Positions 43,618-55,300 of a stretch of DNA of 64,000 nucleotides are shown here, piece by piece. The notes beneath the pieces are model-generated. The model was not told the DNA's origin, searched no databases, and saw only the letters and a program-made list of their open reading frames with translations. The stretch lies in NCBI GenBank assembly GCA_018806985.1, contig JADANN010000446.1, forward strand, positions 1,108,312-1,172,311, given 5' to 3'. Each line of letters begins with the position of its first letter. Positions within the stretch are counted from its first letter, which is position 1. Source of the DNA: Angiostrongylus vasorum (Eukaryota > Nematoda > Chromadorea > Rhabditida > Metastrongylidae). Position numbers and translations under genes: made by a program.

Positions 43618-44027
43618 GAAAATAATTTGAATTTCTTTTTATTTACTGCCTACTCTTTTTGATGGCAGGGTATATTGCGAAATATAACTTCAACGAAGCT
43701 GAGATATTTGCAAAACTCTAGACCGCAGGTACCTATGGTGGGGAGAACGAACGTGCTATTGTCCTTTCCGGGGAGTAACGCGTCCACCACCACACCATAC
43801 GGGTCCTTCGTTTCGCCTGTCTCTCAGCTAGATCTATCGATCGTTTGCCATCAGCAATCACCCGTCAACGATAGAAGTAGCTGAGAGACAGGCGAAACGA
43901 AGGACCCGCATGGTGTGGTGGTGAACGCGTTACTCCCTCGGAAAGGACAATACCACGTTCGTTCCCCACCATAGGCACCTGCGGTTCAGAGTTTTGCAAA
44001 TGTCTCAGCTTCGTTGAAAATAATTTG
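43618..44027. repeat. SINE B inverted dimer with 12-bp target duplication
   Basis: Flanked by GAAAATAATTTG (43618-43629, 44016-44027). Left copy minus with full tail (TTTATTTACTGCCTACTC), right copy plus, truncated at CAGCTTCGTTG. A-box-like TGGTGTGGTGGTG 43911-43923, B box GTTCGTTCCCC 43957-43967. Confidence 0.85.
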
Positions 44028-46044
44028 CTTTTCTCCAGACATTCCATCTTCCAGCAATCGGCATTGAATTGGCCAACACAGAAAGAAGTAATATTTTGGA
44101 AAAAAAAGAAAACTGGGCTCACTTTCACCATACAGCCGGCCCACCCCTAGCCACTTAATCATTTTATTGATAGCAACTGGTCCGCACAGATTATGCTTCT
44201 GACTTATCAGACAATTAGTCCACCTAAGCGTACAGAAGAAAGAAAAAAAAGCTGCAATTTTTCCACCATTTTAAAAGTTTTGTCATAAATGAAACCTATT
44301 GAGATTATGAATCTCACACCATATCCTCACCTGCAACCATCGTACACAGGACCACTATATAACCAGTTATCTCGAGAGAGACCACCACCAACTGCGATGA
44401 GAAAGCGCCCATTCACCAGAACGCACAAGATATGAAAAAATTGGCTAATGCTATAATAAGAAAAAAAATAGTCAATGAAGTTGATAAATAGGAGTGGTTC
44501 CGAAGATGTTGATGAGCCATGTGCGATGAGGGCGTCTTGGTCACCAGGCATCGAAACAAAAATAACGCTAGCGGTTGGTGAGGAAAAAATTTCGTAACAG
44601 ATTTCCGGATTTGTTGTCCCCCTAGGGATCAACCTGTTTTTTACACGTTGAAAACAAATTTCAAATCACGAATTTTACTACTAAAAAAAATTAGCGAGAA
44701 AATGTGATAAAATAAATTGCATGTCAATATGAGTATTCTTCGATCCAAAGCTAGTATGATCCGCCAAAATGTTGGCCACGACTGGCTCCTGCAAGAATGG
44801 ACGCATGCACTCAGATGGGATTTTTTAGAGTTTTCTTTACAACCACAAGATTATCATGTTCATTTCCCTTCGTTTTCATTCATTTTTCATCATTTGTTTG
44901 CCTTCTCTTACAGTAACAGAATGAGCGTCATCTAATTCTAAATGCTTGAATTTTCATGCTGGAATATTTAGACCTTTAGCGTTTCCCGTTAGACTTCAGA
45001 GTGACTTGAGAGGACACCGATAGAGTTTTAATTCATCTCCGGCGATCGTCGGGAGTAGCAATAGGCTACGATCATTCTAGGGAAATGAAAAACATCACAT
45101 TTTTCTTTTTATGATGCTGTTTTTTGATTAAATGCTTCTGGCGACTGGGATAGGTGCTGTAACTTATTGAGTTTCATTGTAACAGATGCGAACGTTCAGC
45201 GGTGTTTCTGGGCTTTCAGATGAAAGTGTTGAGGTCCTTCGCACAAGAAATCCTCTAGAAATAGCAGTCTATTGTTTTATATCACAGTTCCACAGTCACG
45301 AACATCCTCTTTCTACGATACAAGTCGATAGAGCAAAAACCAAGGGTAAAATGTTAGAAAGGAAGTTGTTTCGAGAGCTGAAACGTCGATTTGCGGTTTT
45401 TCACCATATCAGCTGCATTAGCGATAGCGATCCCCAAAGTGTCCAAGCGATCTTCTTCATTCGAAGCGTGCATTACTTACTAGACAATCGATCTGCAATC
45501 ATGTCCGATGTTGTTCTGATGACTGCTCTCTAATTGTTATTTTCTATTTACTATTATTTGTTTACTACTGTTGCTATTTATTCGTAACTCATCTTTCTCT
45601 TCTAAGGAACTCCAATCGGTTTACCGTAGTCGTTACTTATGTTCCATTTCTACGTGTTTTTTTTAATCGCCATGCGAGCGCCCCAAAAAATCTATTCCCA
45701 AGTGGTACCTCTATTATTTATTACTTTTGTCTGCTTTTAAAATAACCCATTCACTTTGTGTGACGTGTTTTCGTCAACTATTTTTGTTATGATAGAAACC
45801 ACGCACGATAACATGGAACTATGTTGACAACGAAAAATTGGAAAAAAAAAGGGTAAAACTCGAGCAAAGCCTGCATGAGATAATTGAGTAGCTTTGCATA
45901 GAGAAGAGCAGTTTTTCCTAAGCAGGATATACATGAAATACATTTAAACTCTTCGGAGTATGTTTCTCTAGCATGTATATATCTCAATGACGCTCAGAAA
46001 GCTCTCGGTCACAAGCATCAAAGCATTTCTGAATACAGAATAGT
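44028..46044. other. Intergenic, largely unassigned
   Basis: Contains only the doubtful frame at 45186-45533. Confidence 0.35.
45186..45533 (+). other. Unassigned 115-codon open frame
   Basis: Starts directly after TTGTAACAG, which could be a splice acceptor. Basic middle section (KTKGKMLERKLFRELKRRF). No family recognised and no donor chosen, so it may be chance. Confidence 0.15.
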
Positions 46045-46258
46045 AGATAGAACTAGCTGAGAGACAGGCGAATAATGACCCGCATGGTGTGGTGGTGAAC
46101 GCGTTAGCCCCCGGAAAAGGGTAATAGCGCGTTCGTTCCATGCCGCACACACCTGCGGCCCGGAGTTGTGCAGATATCTCAGAAATATTGTGGTTGTATA
46201 TCGCTTAATACTTTGCCATAAAATTTATACAAGGCAGAGAATAAAAAAAAACAGTAAA
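46045..46258 (+). repeat. SINE B, single copy
   Basis: GAACTAGCTGAGAGACAGGC, TGGTGTGGTGGTGAACGCG, GCGCGTTCGTTCC, then a tail AAAAAAAACAGTAAATG. Confidence 0.78.
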
Positions 46259-46289
46259 TGTTCCTGAATGTTTCAAAAACCGACTTTCC

Positions 46290-46735
46290 TTTAACCTCGA
46301 CACGACTGTTTAATACGTATTCCTTCATTGACAACCTAACACGAGGTTTGATAAGGTGGTTTATTTGGATAGCGTTTCTACGTCTTCGACTTTCTCAGAG
46401 CCGATGATCCGACTCGATGCTTTACCGTTGGTCGCCTTCTCAATGTGTTGATAATTCATGCCGAGCTTAACAGAAAGTCGATTTTTTGAAATATTATTTC
46501 GTTATGTACTACCTAATTCAGCATTAATCGACATGTATAAAAAAGGCATTGCCGACTGATGCTCCTTCATTAGATTTCCACTGCAGAAGATCTAACTCGA
46601 TACAACGACAAAGACCCCGCCACATCGCAAGGATGAACGAGTGTGGGCCGATCATCTGCTCTGAGGAAGGCGAAGATGTCGAAACGTTGGCCCGGCAAAC
46701 CTCTTCACCAACCTCGTGTTAGCTTATCAATGAAA
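46290..46735. mobile_element. Foldback element with two opposed hammerhead-like motifs
   Basis: Ends are inverted: AACCTAACACGAGG at the left and ACCTCGTGTTAGCTTATCAATG at the right. Inverted copies of a hammerhead-like motif lie at about 46368-46400 (minus, degenerate) and 46658-46691 (plus, intact core). No coding frame inside. Same family as 53490-53890, 8850-9040, 37800-38040 and 55140-55380. Confidence 0.65.
46658..46691 (+). ncRNA. Hammerhead-ribozyme-like motif
   Basis: Core CTGAGGA 46661-46667, stem II GGCG/TGTC type (G-U pairs), GAAACGTT 46681-46688, stem I GCT/GGC. An outer pairing GGGCC/GGCCC (46645 region with 46689-46693) is an alternative stem. Confidence 0.5.
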
Positions 46736-46884
46736 GAGTGCATAATTCTGAATATTCACTAGTATTTTCGTCTCGTTTATGTCGGCCTACTTAGTCTACT
46801 GTCGGTCTACAATTTATACAGCCGGTCATAATCACATAAACCTCTTCTGATTTTCGAAAAAGAAAACTCTATAATGCTACCTTT

Positions 46885-47310
46885 CTTACTGCCTTTTACA
46901 ATATTTCACGGCAAGGTATTATACAAAAATTAAACCATAATGATGCTGAGATATTTGCAAAACTCGGGACTGCAGGTGTCCGCGGTGGAGATCGAACACG
47001 TCATAACCCATTCTGGGGCGAACACGTTCACCACCACACCATGCAGGTCCTTCGAAAGCCTCAGCTATACTGGGTTCAATACTGATCTGTGTTCCTCAGA
47101 TCAATCCTGCTGACGAGTAATTCCTGATGGCACCGGTAGATAGAAAACTAGCTGGGAGAAAAACGATATGGAAGACAGGCATGGTGTGATGGTGAACGCG
47201 TTCGCCCCAAAATGGGTAATGACGTGTTCGATCTCCACCGCGAACACCTGCAGTCCCGAGTTTCGCAAATATCTCAGCGTCATTGTGGAAATTGTATAGT
47301 TTTTCGTACA
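46885..47310. repeat. SINE B inverted dimer
   Basis: Left copy minus (46900-47050), right copy plus (47130-47310), joined through the 5' region (GGGTTCAATACTGATCTGTG). No clear target duplication was found by eye. Confidence 0.75.
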
Positions 47311-48074
47311 AGCTTCACGCTCAACAGTTTAGATCGAACACATGGGTAATTTATCCACTTTTCTTTAGGAGTTCACAATTCTATTGACGAACTAATGAAA
47401 TTGACGCTTGACATTTACCATCACATGTCACTTACTTTGGAGGCCGACTCTATAAAACATTCTCGCTGATCATTGAGAAAGGCTTCAAGATTCTCTTTGT
47501 CCTCAATCTTCAAAAGAAGTTAAATTAATCCCTGTTAGAGCAATAAAAATGAAAATATCGTCTGGTGTCAGCCTAATGTTTAACAAATACAGTCGCCAAT
47601 CATCCACAATCTTTTCTTCAACCGCAAGACAACGGCTCGAATCCGAGCTATAATGAAGAATATTACCTTGAAAGCACAGAAATTTGGGCATAGGTGATTT
47701 TCAGAAAGCGTGGGTGAGAAACGCGAAAACGACATCGATCATAGGTTGGGCGTAGGTCACCTGAATTGACCAATATCACATGCACTAAATAAATGGCAGA
47801 ATGAACAGCTTTCAACCATTTAAAACTCTGGCAACGAATAGCACCTATTAGGGGTCGTAATGGTGGTTTTGCGGAAGCGGCCGGTAGGACACATATAACT
47901 CCCATTTTTTTTCCAGCAGCTTATCTTGAAACAAAGAACTACTTTCTTAAATATAACTACAATTATGCAGTGATTTTTCGCAAAACTAAAAGAAAACATT
48001 CTCTCAAACTTTTTATTGGCAACTCGCAGCTCGTAGAACACAGATGTTGTGTTGAGCGCTGGTTGGCAAAAGCT

Positions 48075-48540
48075 CTACTTTGCAAAAGGTATACAAGAAA
48101 CCACAACGATGCTAGACATTTGCAAAACTCCGGTCCGCAGGTGTCTGCGATGAGGAACGAATGCGTTATTACCCTTGGGGCTAACGCGTTCACCATCACA
48201 CCATGCGGGTCTTTCGTTTCGTCTGTCCCTCAGCTATCTCTTTTATTTATACTCTATTTGAACTACAGCCTCAGTTTAACTGGGTTTAATGCCGATGTGG
48301 GATCCCCAGATCAATCCCGTTGACTATTGACGACACTGATCGATAGAACTAGCTGAGAGACAGGCCAAACGAAGGATCCACATCGTGTGGTGGTGAAAGC
48401 GTTCGCCCCCAGGAAGGGTAATAGCGGTTCGTTCCCCATCGCAGACACCTGCGGTCCGGAGTTTCGCAAATATCTCAGCATCGTTGGGGTTGCATAACAC
48501 CCTGCTGTGAAAGATTGTAGTACGCAGCAAATAAGAAGTA
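48075..48540. repeat. SINE B inverted dimer
   Basis: Left copy minus (48100-48245), right copy plus (48335-48540) with CAGACACCTGCGGTCCGGAG and CAAATATCTCAGC; 5' regions meet near 48290. Confidence 0.78.
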
Positions 48541-49391
48541 AAACATTATAAGAGAAACCGTTTTCTGAGCGAGGTTCACTAACAAGAAATTTGGGTGCTA
48601 ATCAACTACTATTCAAATTCTATTTGTTATAGTAAATGAATGTTATCGTAAACGGTGCGAAGGTATAAAAAATACTGAAATAAAACTCGTAAGTTGCAAA
48701 AAAACTTCCAAATGGTGACAGTAATGTTCTTAGCATGGTAACGAGTAGTAAGTAGCGCGATGAACATCGTACAACGCCCACACCAATGGAACAATAGAGC
48801 AAAGTCTTTTTTACAATCCATTTATGTTCACGACACACAAAGTTCTCTAGTTATCAAAAAAATCGTTGTGTATTGCCAAAATACCAACTGGCCCATAGAA
48901 TTTGAAAATTAGGTGTCGTCCAGTTCTCAACAAACCCGAGATTCGCCGTCATCGCAAAGGTGCTAGTGTTCACGAAGAGTTACAAATCCCACCTTTTATA
49001 GTTGACATCTATTTATATACAGTCTCTGCTCAACCGCCATTCACAAAAAGAGATATCGCAGCGTTTTTTTCATCCTAATGAATTTAAAATATAAAGTGAA
49101 TAAAACATAAAATATGAGTCACATCATGGTCATGAAGGATAAAAAAGGGTGAAAAAAGTGTTCCTTTCAAAAGATTTTAAACACTATAGAAACAATGTGT
49201 GAAGTCATGTTCGCGTGCCTTACAAGGACTACTTGATTCTCCACGCTCTATTTCTGTATTATTCCTATCGTACATTTTATAACATAAGCCAAGCCAAATT
49301 TCACATCACTGCGATGCTATCCTCTCCCGATTGTACTCAATGTTTTTTGTCAACAACCATAGATATTTTCATTTCAGAAAACTTATCCATA
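48541..49391. promoter_or_regulatory. Upstream region of the ion-channel gene
   Basis: AT-rich 850 bp without recognised repeats before the signal-peptide exon; expected promoter region, no defined element. Confidence 0.25.
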
Positions 49392-52300
49392 ATGAGAACG
49401 ACGATTTTTGTTCTTCTTTTTTTTCGGCTTGAATAACGAGGTAGGTTTATCTTTACAAACACTTCATATCATAACAGTTCTATGTTTTTTGTAAGCTCAC
49501 CGGACCATCACTGAAATTCGATTTCTTGATGGTGTAGATGGAGTAAAGCTTTCGCTGTTCTACATTGTTCTAGTCCATGACGAAAGGCCATTAGGCCATC
49601 GTAGCACATCCCGAGTATGTGTGTAGATTTCAATACGTTTCTGTAACACGGACATTACACCATTTGTTTTCAATGCATTTCCTTTTCGATTGTTTCCTGC
49701 GTCACAGTAACTTTTCTTATGATGCGGTTTTCACCATGTCATTAGCTTTCTTACCACAGATATTGTACCCGTCCTTATCCAGAAAAAGCCTGGACATTAC
49801 AGTTTGCAAAGGGTGGTAATTGGAACATATTTGTCCGTGTACCTGAACCAATTACTAATGCAGAGAATGAAACAGGGATTGTCAATGATAAAAGAATTAT
49901 CAATATGTCGCATTTAAGAACCGACGAATCGAGTTCAATTCATGATGCGAGCGCAAAAAAATGGTAAAAAATCTATTTAAACAAAAATGTTGGGTGAAGC
50001 ATGCTGAAAAAAATGAAATATATTGAAATATAAGAGCTCTTTGCAAAGGTGATATTGAACTGAAATGAATTGAATTGAAGGTGAAAGCTGTTCGCGGGAC
50101 GCTAATGCTGAAAAAAATCAAACCAGGAGCTTGTGGACTCAGATGATGAGAAAGAGATAGACGAGTTCGATGAAGATGACGAATATAGGAATGAAATAGA
50201 CAAAGCCAGCATTTATGAGCAAGGGTAACCAAGTATATAGTAGTATATAGTCCTTTAAAGATGCGTTCATGGTTGTACATTAACCCTTTATCCGCCGTAT
50301 TTAGAGAAACCCGAGATTTTCTGCAGTTCTTGAGGAAAATCAAATACGATCATCGACAATGTCCAGATGACGAAAACGGAGGTAAGTAAACTATACTTGT
50401 AATTTTACTGACAAAGATGAATAGTAACCGTCTTCGTCAATGTTCATTAGGTAGCACGCCTAGTCCAAAGTCACTACTGCTTAATGTATGCGATTCAAAG
50501 AGGGAATAGATGAATGTTTGGAGACTTCCAGAAGAAATATAACTATAGTTATGCTGCGATATTTGCAAAACTCCGGACCGTTGTTGTCTGCTGTTGGGAA
50601 GGAAAACGTTATTCATCCTCTTCCCGGGGCTAACGTGTACGCCACCACACAATGTTAGTCCTTCGTTTCGCCTTTCTCTCAGCCGCGCTATTGACTTGCA
50701 AGTGCTATCAGCAATCGTCGTCAACGGGATTGATCTGGGAAGCACAAATCGGCACTGAACCCTGTTAAGCCGAAGCAATAGTATAAATCACAATGTAGTC
50801 ACTTTTTATTTCCTGCCCATTGTTTTTTTTAATGGCGTGATATTAAGGCCACCTATTCTTTTTTTAATGGCATGGTATTAAGGCTGAGCCCCCGGAAAAG
50901 GGAACTAGGGTGTTCGTTCCCCCACCGCAGACACCAGTGGTCCAGAGTTTTGAAAATATCTCAACATCATTGTAGTTACTTCTCACCTAATACCCTGCCA
51001 TTAAAAAAAATGGGCAGTAACTAAAAACTGACTACTTGCTCAAGACGTTTCTGTTAGGTGCTTTTACCAACCCTACCCTGCACTCTGGTTGCCAACACAT
51101 CCATGAAGGTCGTATCGCTGTCATGATTGCGGGCTTCACATACTTTGTTCGTGATTTTGGTACTGTACCTCGTCTACCCTTCGCTATTCAGGTCCCGTCT
51201 CCGTGAACGTATCGGTAGTGGTTAGCAATGTTCGATCAGTGTCTGAAGTCACAATGGTGAGTTTGTCAGGTTTTATAAACCGGTATATTCATGTTTCCTA
51301 TCTACACTAGAAAGTCTAAAAGAACAGCTAATCGATAGTCGAATAGGCGAGTTGGAAGAGAGAGTTGTGGTGATTTTTGTTGAAATGAGATCTCTTCAGG
51401 ATTATTCCATCGAAATGTTCTACAGAGAAGCATGGAGAGATCCGAGACTCAAGTACAGCAAAGCAAATTTCAAGAATAAGGTGGTTTTACTGCTCTGCCC
51501 AAAAAAAACGAATAACGTGCTCTCAGTTATTACTTCAAGTCTTTCGAGTAAAAAGCCTATTTGCCGATAACTGAAGATTCGCGAATCATTTCTCGATCGC
51601 GATAGTCTTCAGTAGTTCTGAATTTTTATAGCAGAGTTTGTAATAATAGCACATATAATGTGGGCTATCCAATTTATGCACCGAGTTTAACTATAGTCAG
51701 GTAAAGAGACTTTCGACGAGAAAAAAATTTACAACGTGGTCGAGTCGAAAAATTGGTCTTTAAAACGAAAAAAAGTTATAACAGTGCTGTTCATAGACTT
51801 CAGGAAGTCAGGATTTCGCAAGACAGATTATTCTAGTTAAAGGAGATCTGCAGATTCCAGTAGTTCATATTTCAGTCAACCAAATTTATGTTGAGCAGAA
51901 ACACTTGATTTAATGCTAAATGCGGCCCTTACATTGCATTCTGTGATCCCTACAGAAGTCACGTCCACGCTTGAGAGTTAAACATGGGCCAGACGATGTT
52001 CATATAGAAAACTCAGGTTCAGTGGTTACATAGAATTAGGTGATGGTGGTTGTCCATGCACAGTAAGCACTGTTTTTAATTCTTGTAACTCTCATGTCTA
52101 TTGGTTTAGATAGAAATTTCCTTACACGAAAGCTATTCAAATTTCCTCTGGCATCCTGATACCTTTGTTCCGAACGCGATTGCATCGAAGAATCCACGAA
52201 AGCAAAGCATTACACATCGTTCACTACTGAGGTAAGATGACTCGAAAACGAGCTTACCGTCACATTCTGAAACTATCGGACCTACTATGGCACTAGTCAA

Positions 52301-55300
52301 TGATTATGTACACAAGTCTTGCGCATTACATTTCGAGTTTCTCATAGATCAATTTCAATGCATCTATAACAAATACTATGAAAGTTCGGTTTAAATGCCA
52401 GCAAATTTGCATTATTTCTAGGGAGACGTTTTAAAGTTTCAGATTACGAAATGATGGTAGCATTCTCTACAGTCGCCGTGTGTCATTAGTGGTTACTTGC
52501 GGTAATATCCATCTTAGTCGTTTGGTATCAAAGTCTTGTCTATGTGTTTCCACCAGCCTCAAAGGAGCTCTCAATTTTAGGAATGGATCTCACATTATTT
52601 CCATTCGACTCGCAATTGTGCAAGCTGGGCATCGAAAGTTGTACGTTCGGCCATTTTATTAAAAATAGCCAAATTTAGAAATAAAATGACAACTCAGCAC
52701 TATGTCATCACGAGCATGATGCTAGTTTGATTCCGCTCCGAACCAACAAAGCCTCCCACTCCTCCGGGATGGGAAATTGGTACCTGACTTCTCTGTGGAA
52801 AAACCGCTTCCTTCAGTCTAATTGGGAACGCTCCAACCCGGCTATCTCTGAACCCGAGGGAGAAATGCTCGCCCAGCATTCCACGACATTCAAGATGAAA
52901 TGAAAATCCTCAAGCAGCAACCGAAGTTACACGTAAAAAACTTGGAAGACCTTCATGGACGATGGATGCGAGGGAACGAATTGAATGTGAGAAGTGATGG
53001 AATCCGCACAATAGACGTGAAGACGGATCAAATAAAATAAAGTAAGAAAATAAAAAAATAAATTGGCATGTCAACCACTTTTTTTTATAGATGGTTATAC
53101 AGCTGATCAGGTGCGATATGTATGGTCTCACGGTAAAATGGAGGCACTGATACTGCATAAAATAAGGCTGCCGGATTTTCAAATCAAAGAGAGTTTTGTG
53201 ACGAGTCGAGTGGAAAGCTACGCAACAGGTGCATGCTCTTTAGAATGATATGCGTCCAAAAGTTGGACACATTTCACAGTTCGGTTAACCACAGAGAAAC
53301 AACGTGTAGCTTGGTTTTTATGGCCCTTGTTTGTTTGTTTTTTTTCTCAACTGAGTTGGAGTGTACTATTGAACGAAACTACCGTCGTTCTTGCTTTTTT
53401 CTGCATTAATCTGGAAAGCGTTTGTTTCTTGGGCTTTGGACTGAAATAAACTATTTTTCCCTTTCTTCCTTTAACGTCGGTATAACTAGTCAACATGTAG
53501 TCTTTCTCTGGTAAGCTTTCACAAGGTTGGTAAACAATCTTTAATTTTCTAGCGTTTCGTCGTCTTCGTCCTCATCAGAGCGGACGATCCGACTCGATGG
53601 CCATAGTTGTTCGTCTTCTCGATATGGCGTCTTCGTCTTCGTATCGAGTTGGATCTTTTTCGGAGGAGCATTCGGATGAGTGAGAACGTCGCCGTGTGAG
53701 ATTGCCTTATTCGAGTGATGCTCCTTTGAAGAGGATCGGACTCGGTACGAGGATGAAGACGCCATATCGAGAAGACGAACCACCATGGGCCATCAACTCG
53801 GATCATCAGCTCTGGTGAAGACGAAGATGTCGAAACGTTAGCCGAAAAAGGATTGTTTATTAACCTCGTGTAAGCTTGCCAAAGAAAGAATTCAAGGAAA
53901 TATATTGATTATATACACCGAGGTTAAGTGAAAATCAGTTTACTAATAGTTTAGGTCTCAATTTTACGGCTTTTCAGAGGCTGGAATGAAAGGATTGTTC
54001 CTCTTATTCTACTGTTAATGTGTACTAGAAAGCTTGTCTCCTACTGCAAGGAAGTTTTTACATAAATTCCACTTTTATCCTAGAAATCCCTTTACCAGTG
54101 TTACGTTTACTAATTATGCGAAATGCCACCCCTACAATAAAGGACATGGACCAGAATGAATCGATCTGAAATAAGGCATCCTTCTGTGCTGCGTCCAACG
54201 AAAAATAGGAGTTTACGTAAATGTGTTGAACTTTTCCTTCATGTTTTGTTAAGCCTCAGAGAACTTCAAGCTTCCACCATGAAGGTGAAATTCGCGTGCA
54301 ACTTTTGACGTGGATCCCATTTAGGCGACTACTCTCGCTTGTACGTTTGCTTCGTTTTCTCCCGTTCAGCTGGCTTCTGCTTCCTGCAACTGATCATTCC
54401 GTCCACCGCTGTCGTGATCACTTCTTGGGTGTCACTCTGGATGGAGAACGAGACATCTTTTTCAGGTAGATGTTAAGTAGTAGTCCTAACCTTACTCGGA
54501 ATTTTCTCAACAGTCATTTCATACGAGTGATTTTTTCTTCAGGACATGATTTCAATAATTCTAACCATAACGTTTTTTACTGTTTTCTTATAACGAAGTT
54601 ATGCCACGAGTTAGTTATATCAAAGCTATGGACGTCTATCTTGGTAAGGTTTTATTCTTTTCGCAAATTATTCTAGTACACCATATCGTACTCAGGGAAT
54701 TCATCTACAATTGAATATGAAGTACTTCCATTCAGAAGAAATGCAAAATTTTAGGGAGTATGTTTCTGCATAGTATTCTTTTCACTGATAAAGCTAGCCA
54801 TCATGAAATACATGCGACAGCGACTGCGGTTGACACGGTACCTTTTTTTGCATAGTTACCCAACAGCCCATTCTTTTTACTAGTATCATCAGTTGGTTAC
54901 TTCTAAACGAATCATTAGAATATTTAAGAGACACTTCCATTGTGGCCGGCCTTGTTCCGATGATTCGTGTTTCGAATGGTTTAACCGATACGGGCACATC
55001 GACGTTTGCCATTGAAGATCATGGTTTGAGAAAGTTAGTTAACCTTTGTTATACAAATACCATGTTCGCCAACGAGCTCATCGCCACATTGCCATAGAAT
55101 TCAGTTCATACGTATTGCTGGTTGGGAAACAAATTATTGTCAACGGCAGGTCATTATCAACAATCAGGATCCTGTATAAAAACGGCGCTGCCAGGTGAGG
55201 TTGGCTCATTCGAGCGTCGCTCCACTATAAAAACTCCGAATCGACTCGGTGCGACGACGAAGACACCGCATTGAGAAGATGAACGACTGTAGAGCAAGTT

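Noticed and set aside
47503..47691. Minus-strand frame VEEKIVDDWRLYLLNIRL as an exon
   Set aside because: No recognisable family, no convincing splice sites and no neighbouring exons.
53541..53806. Charged minus-strand frames
   Set aside because: They translate the palindromic arms of the foldback element.
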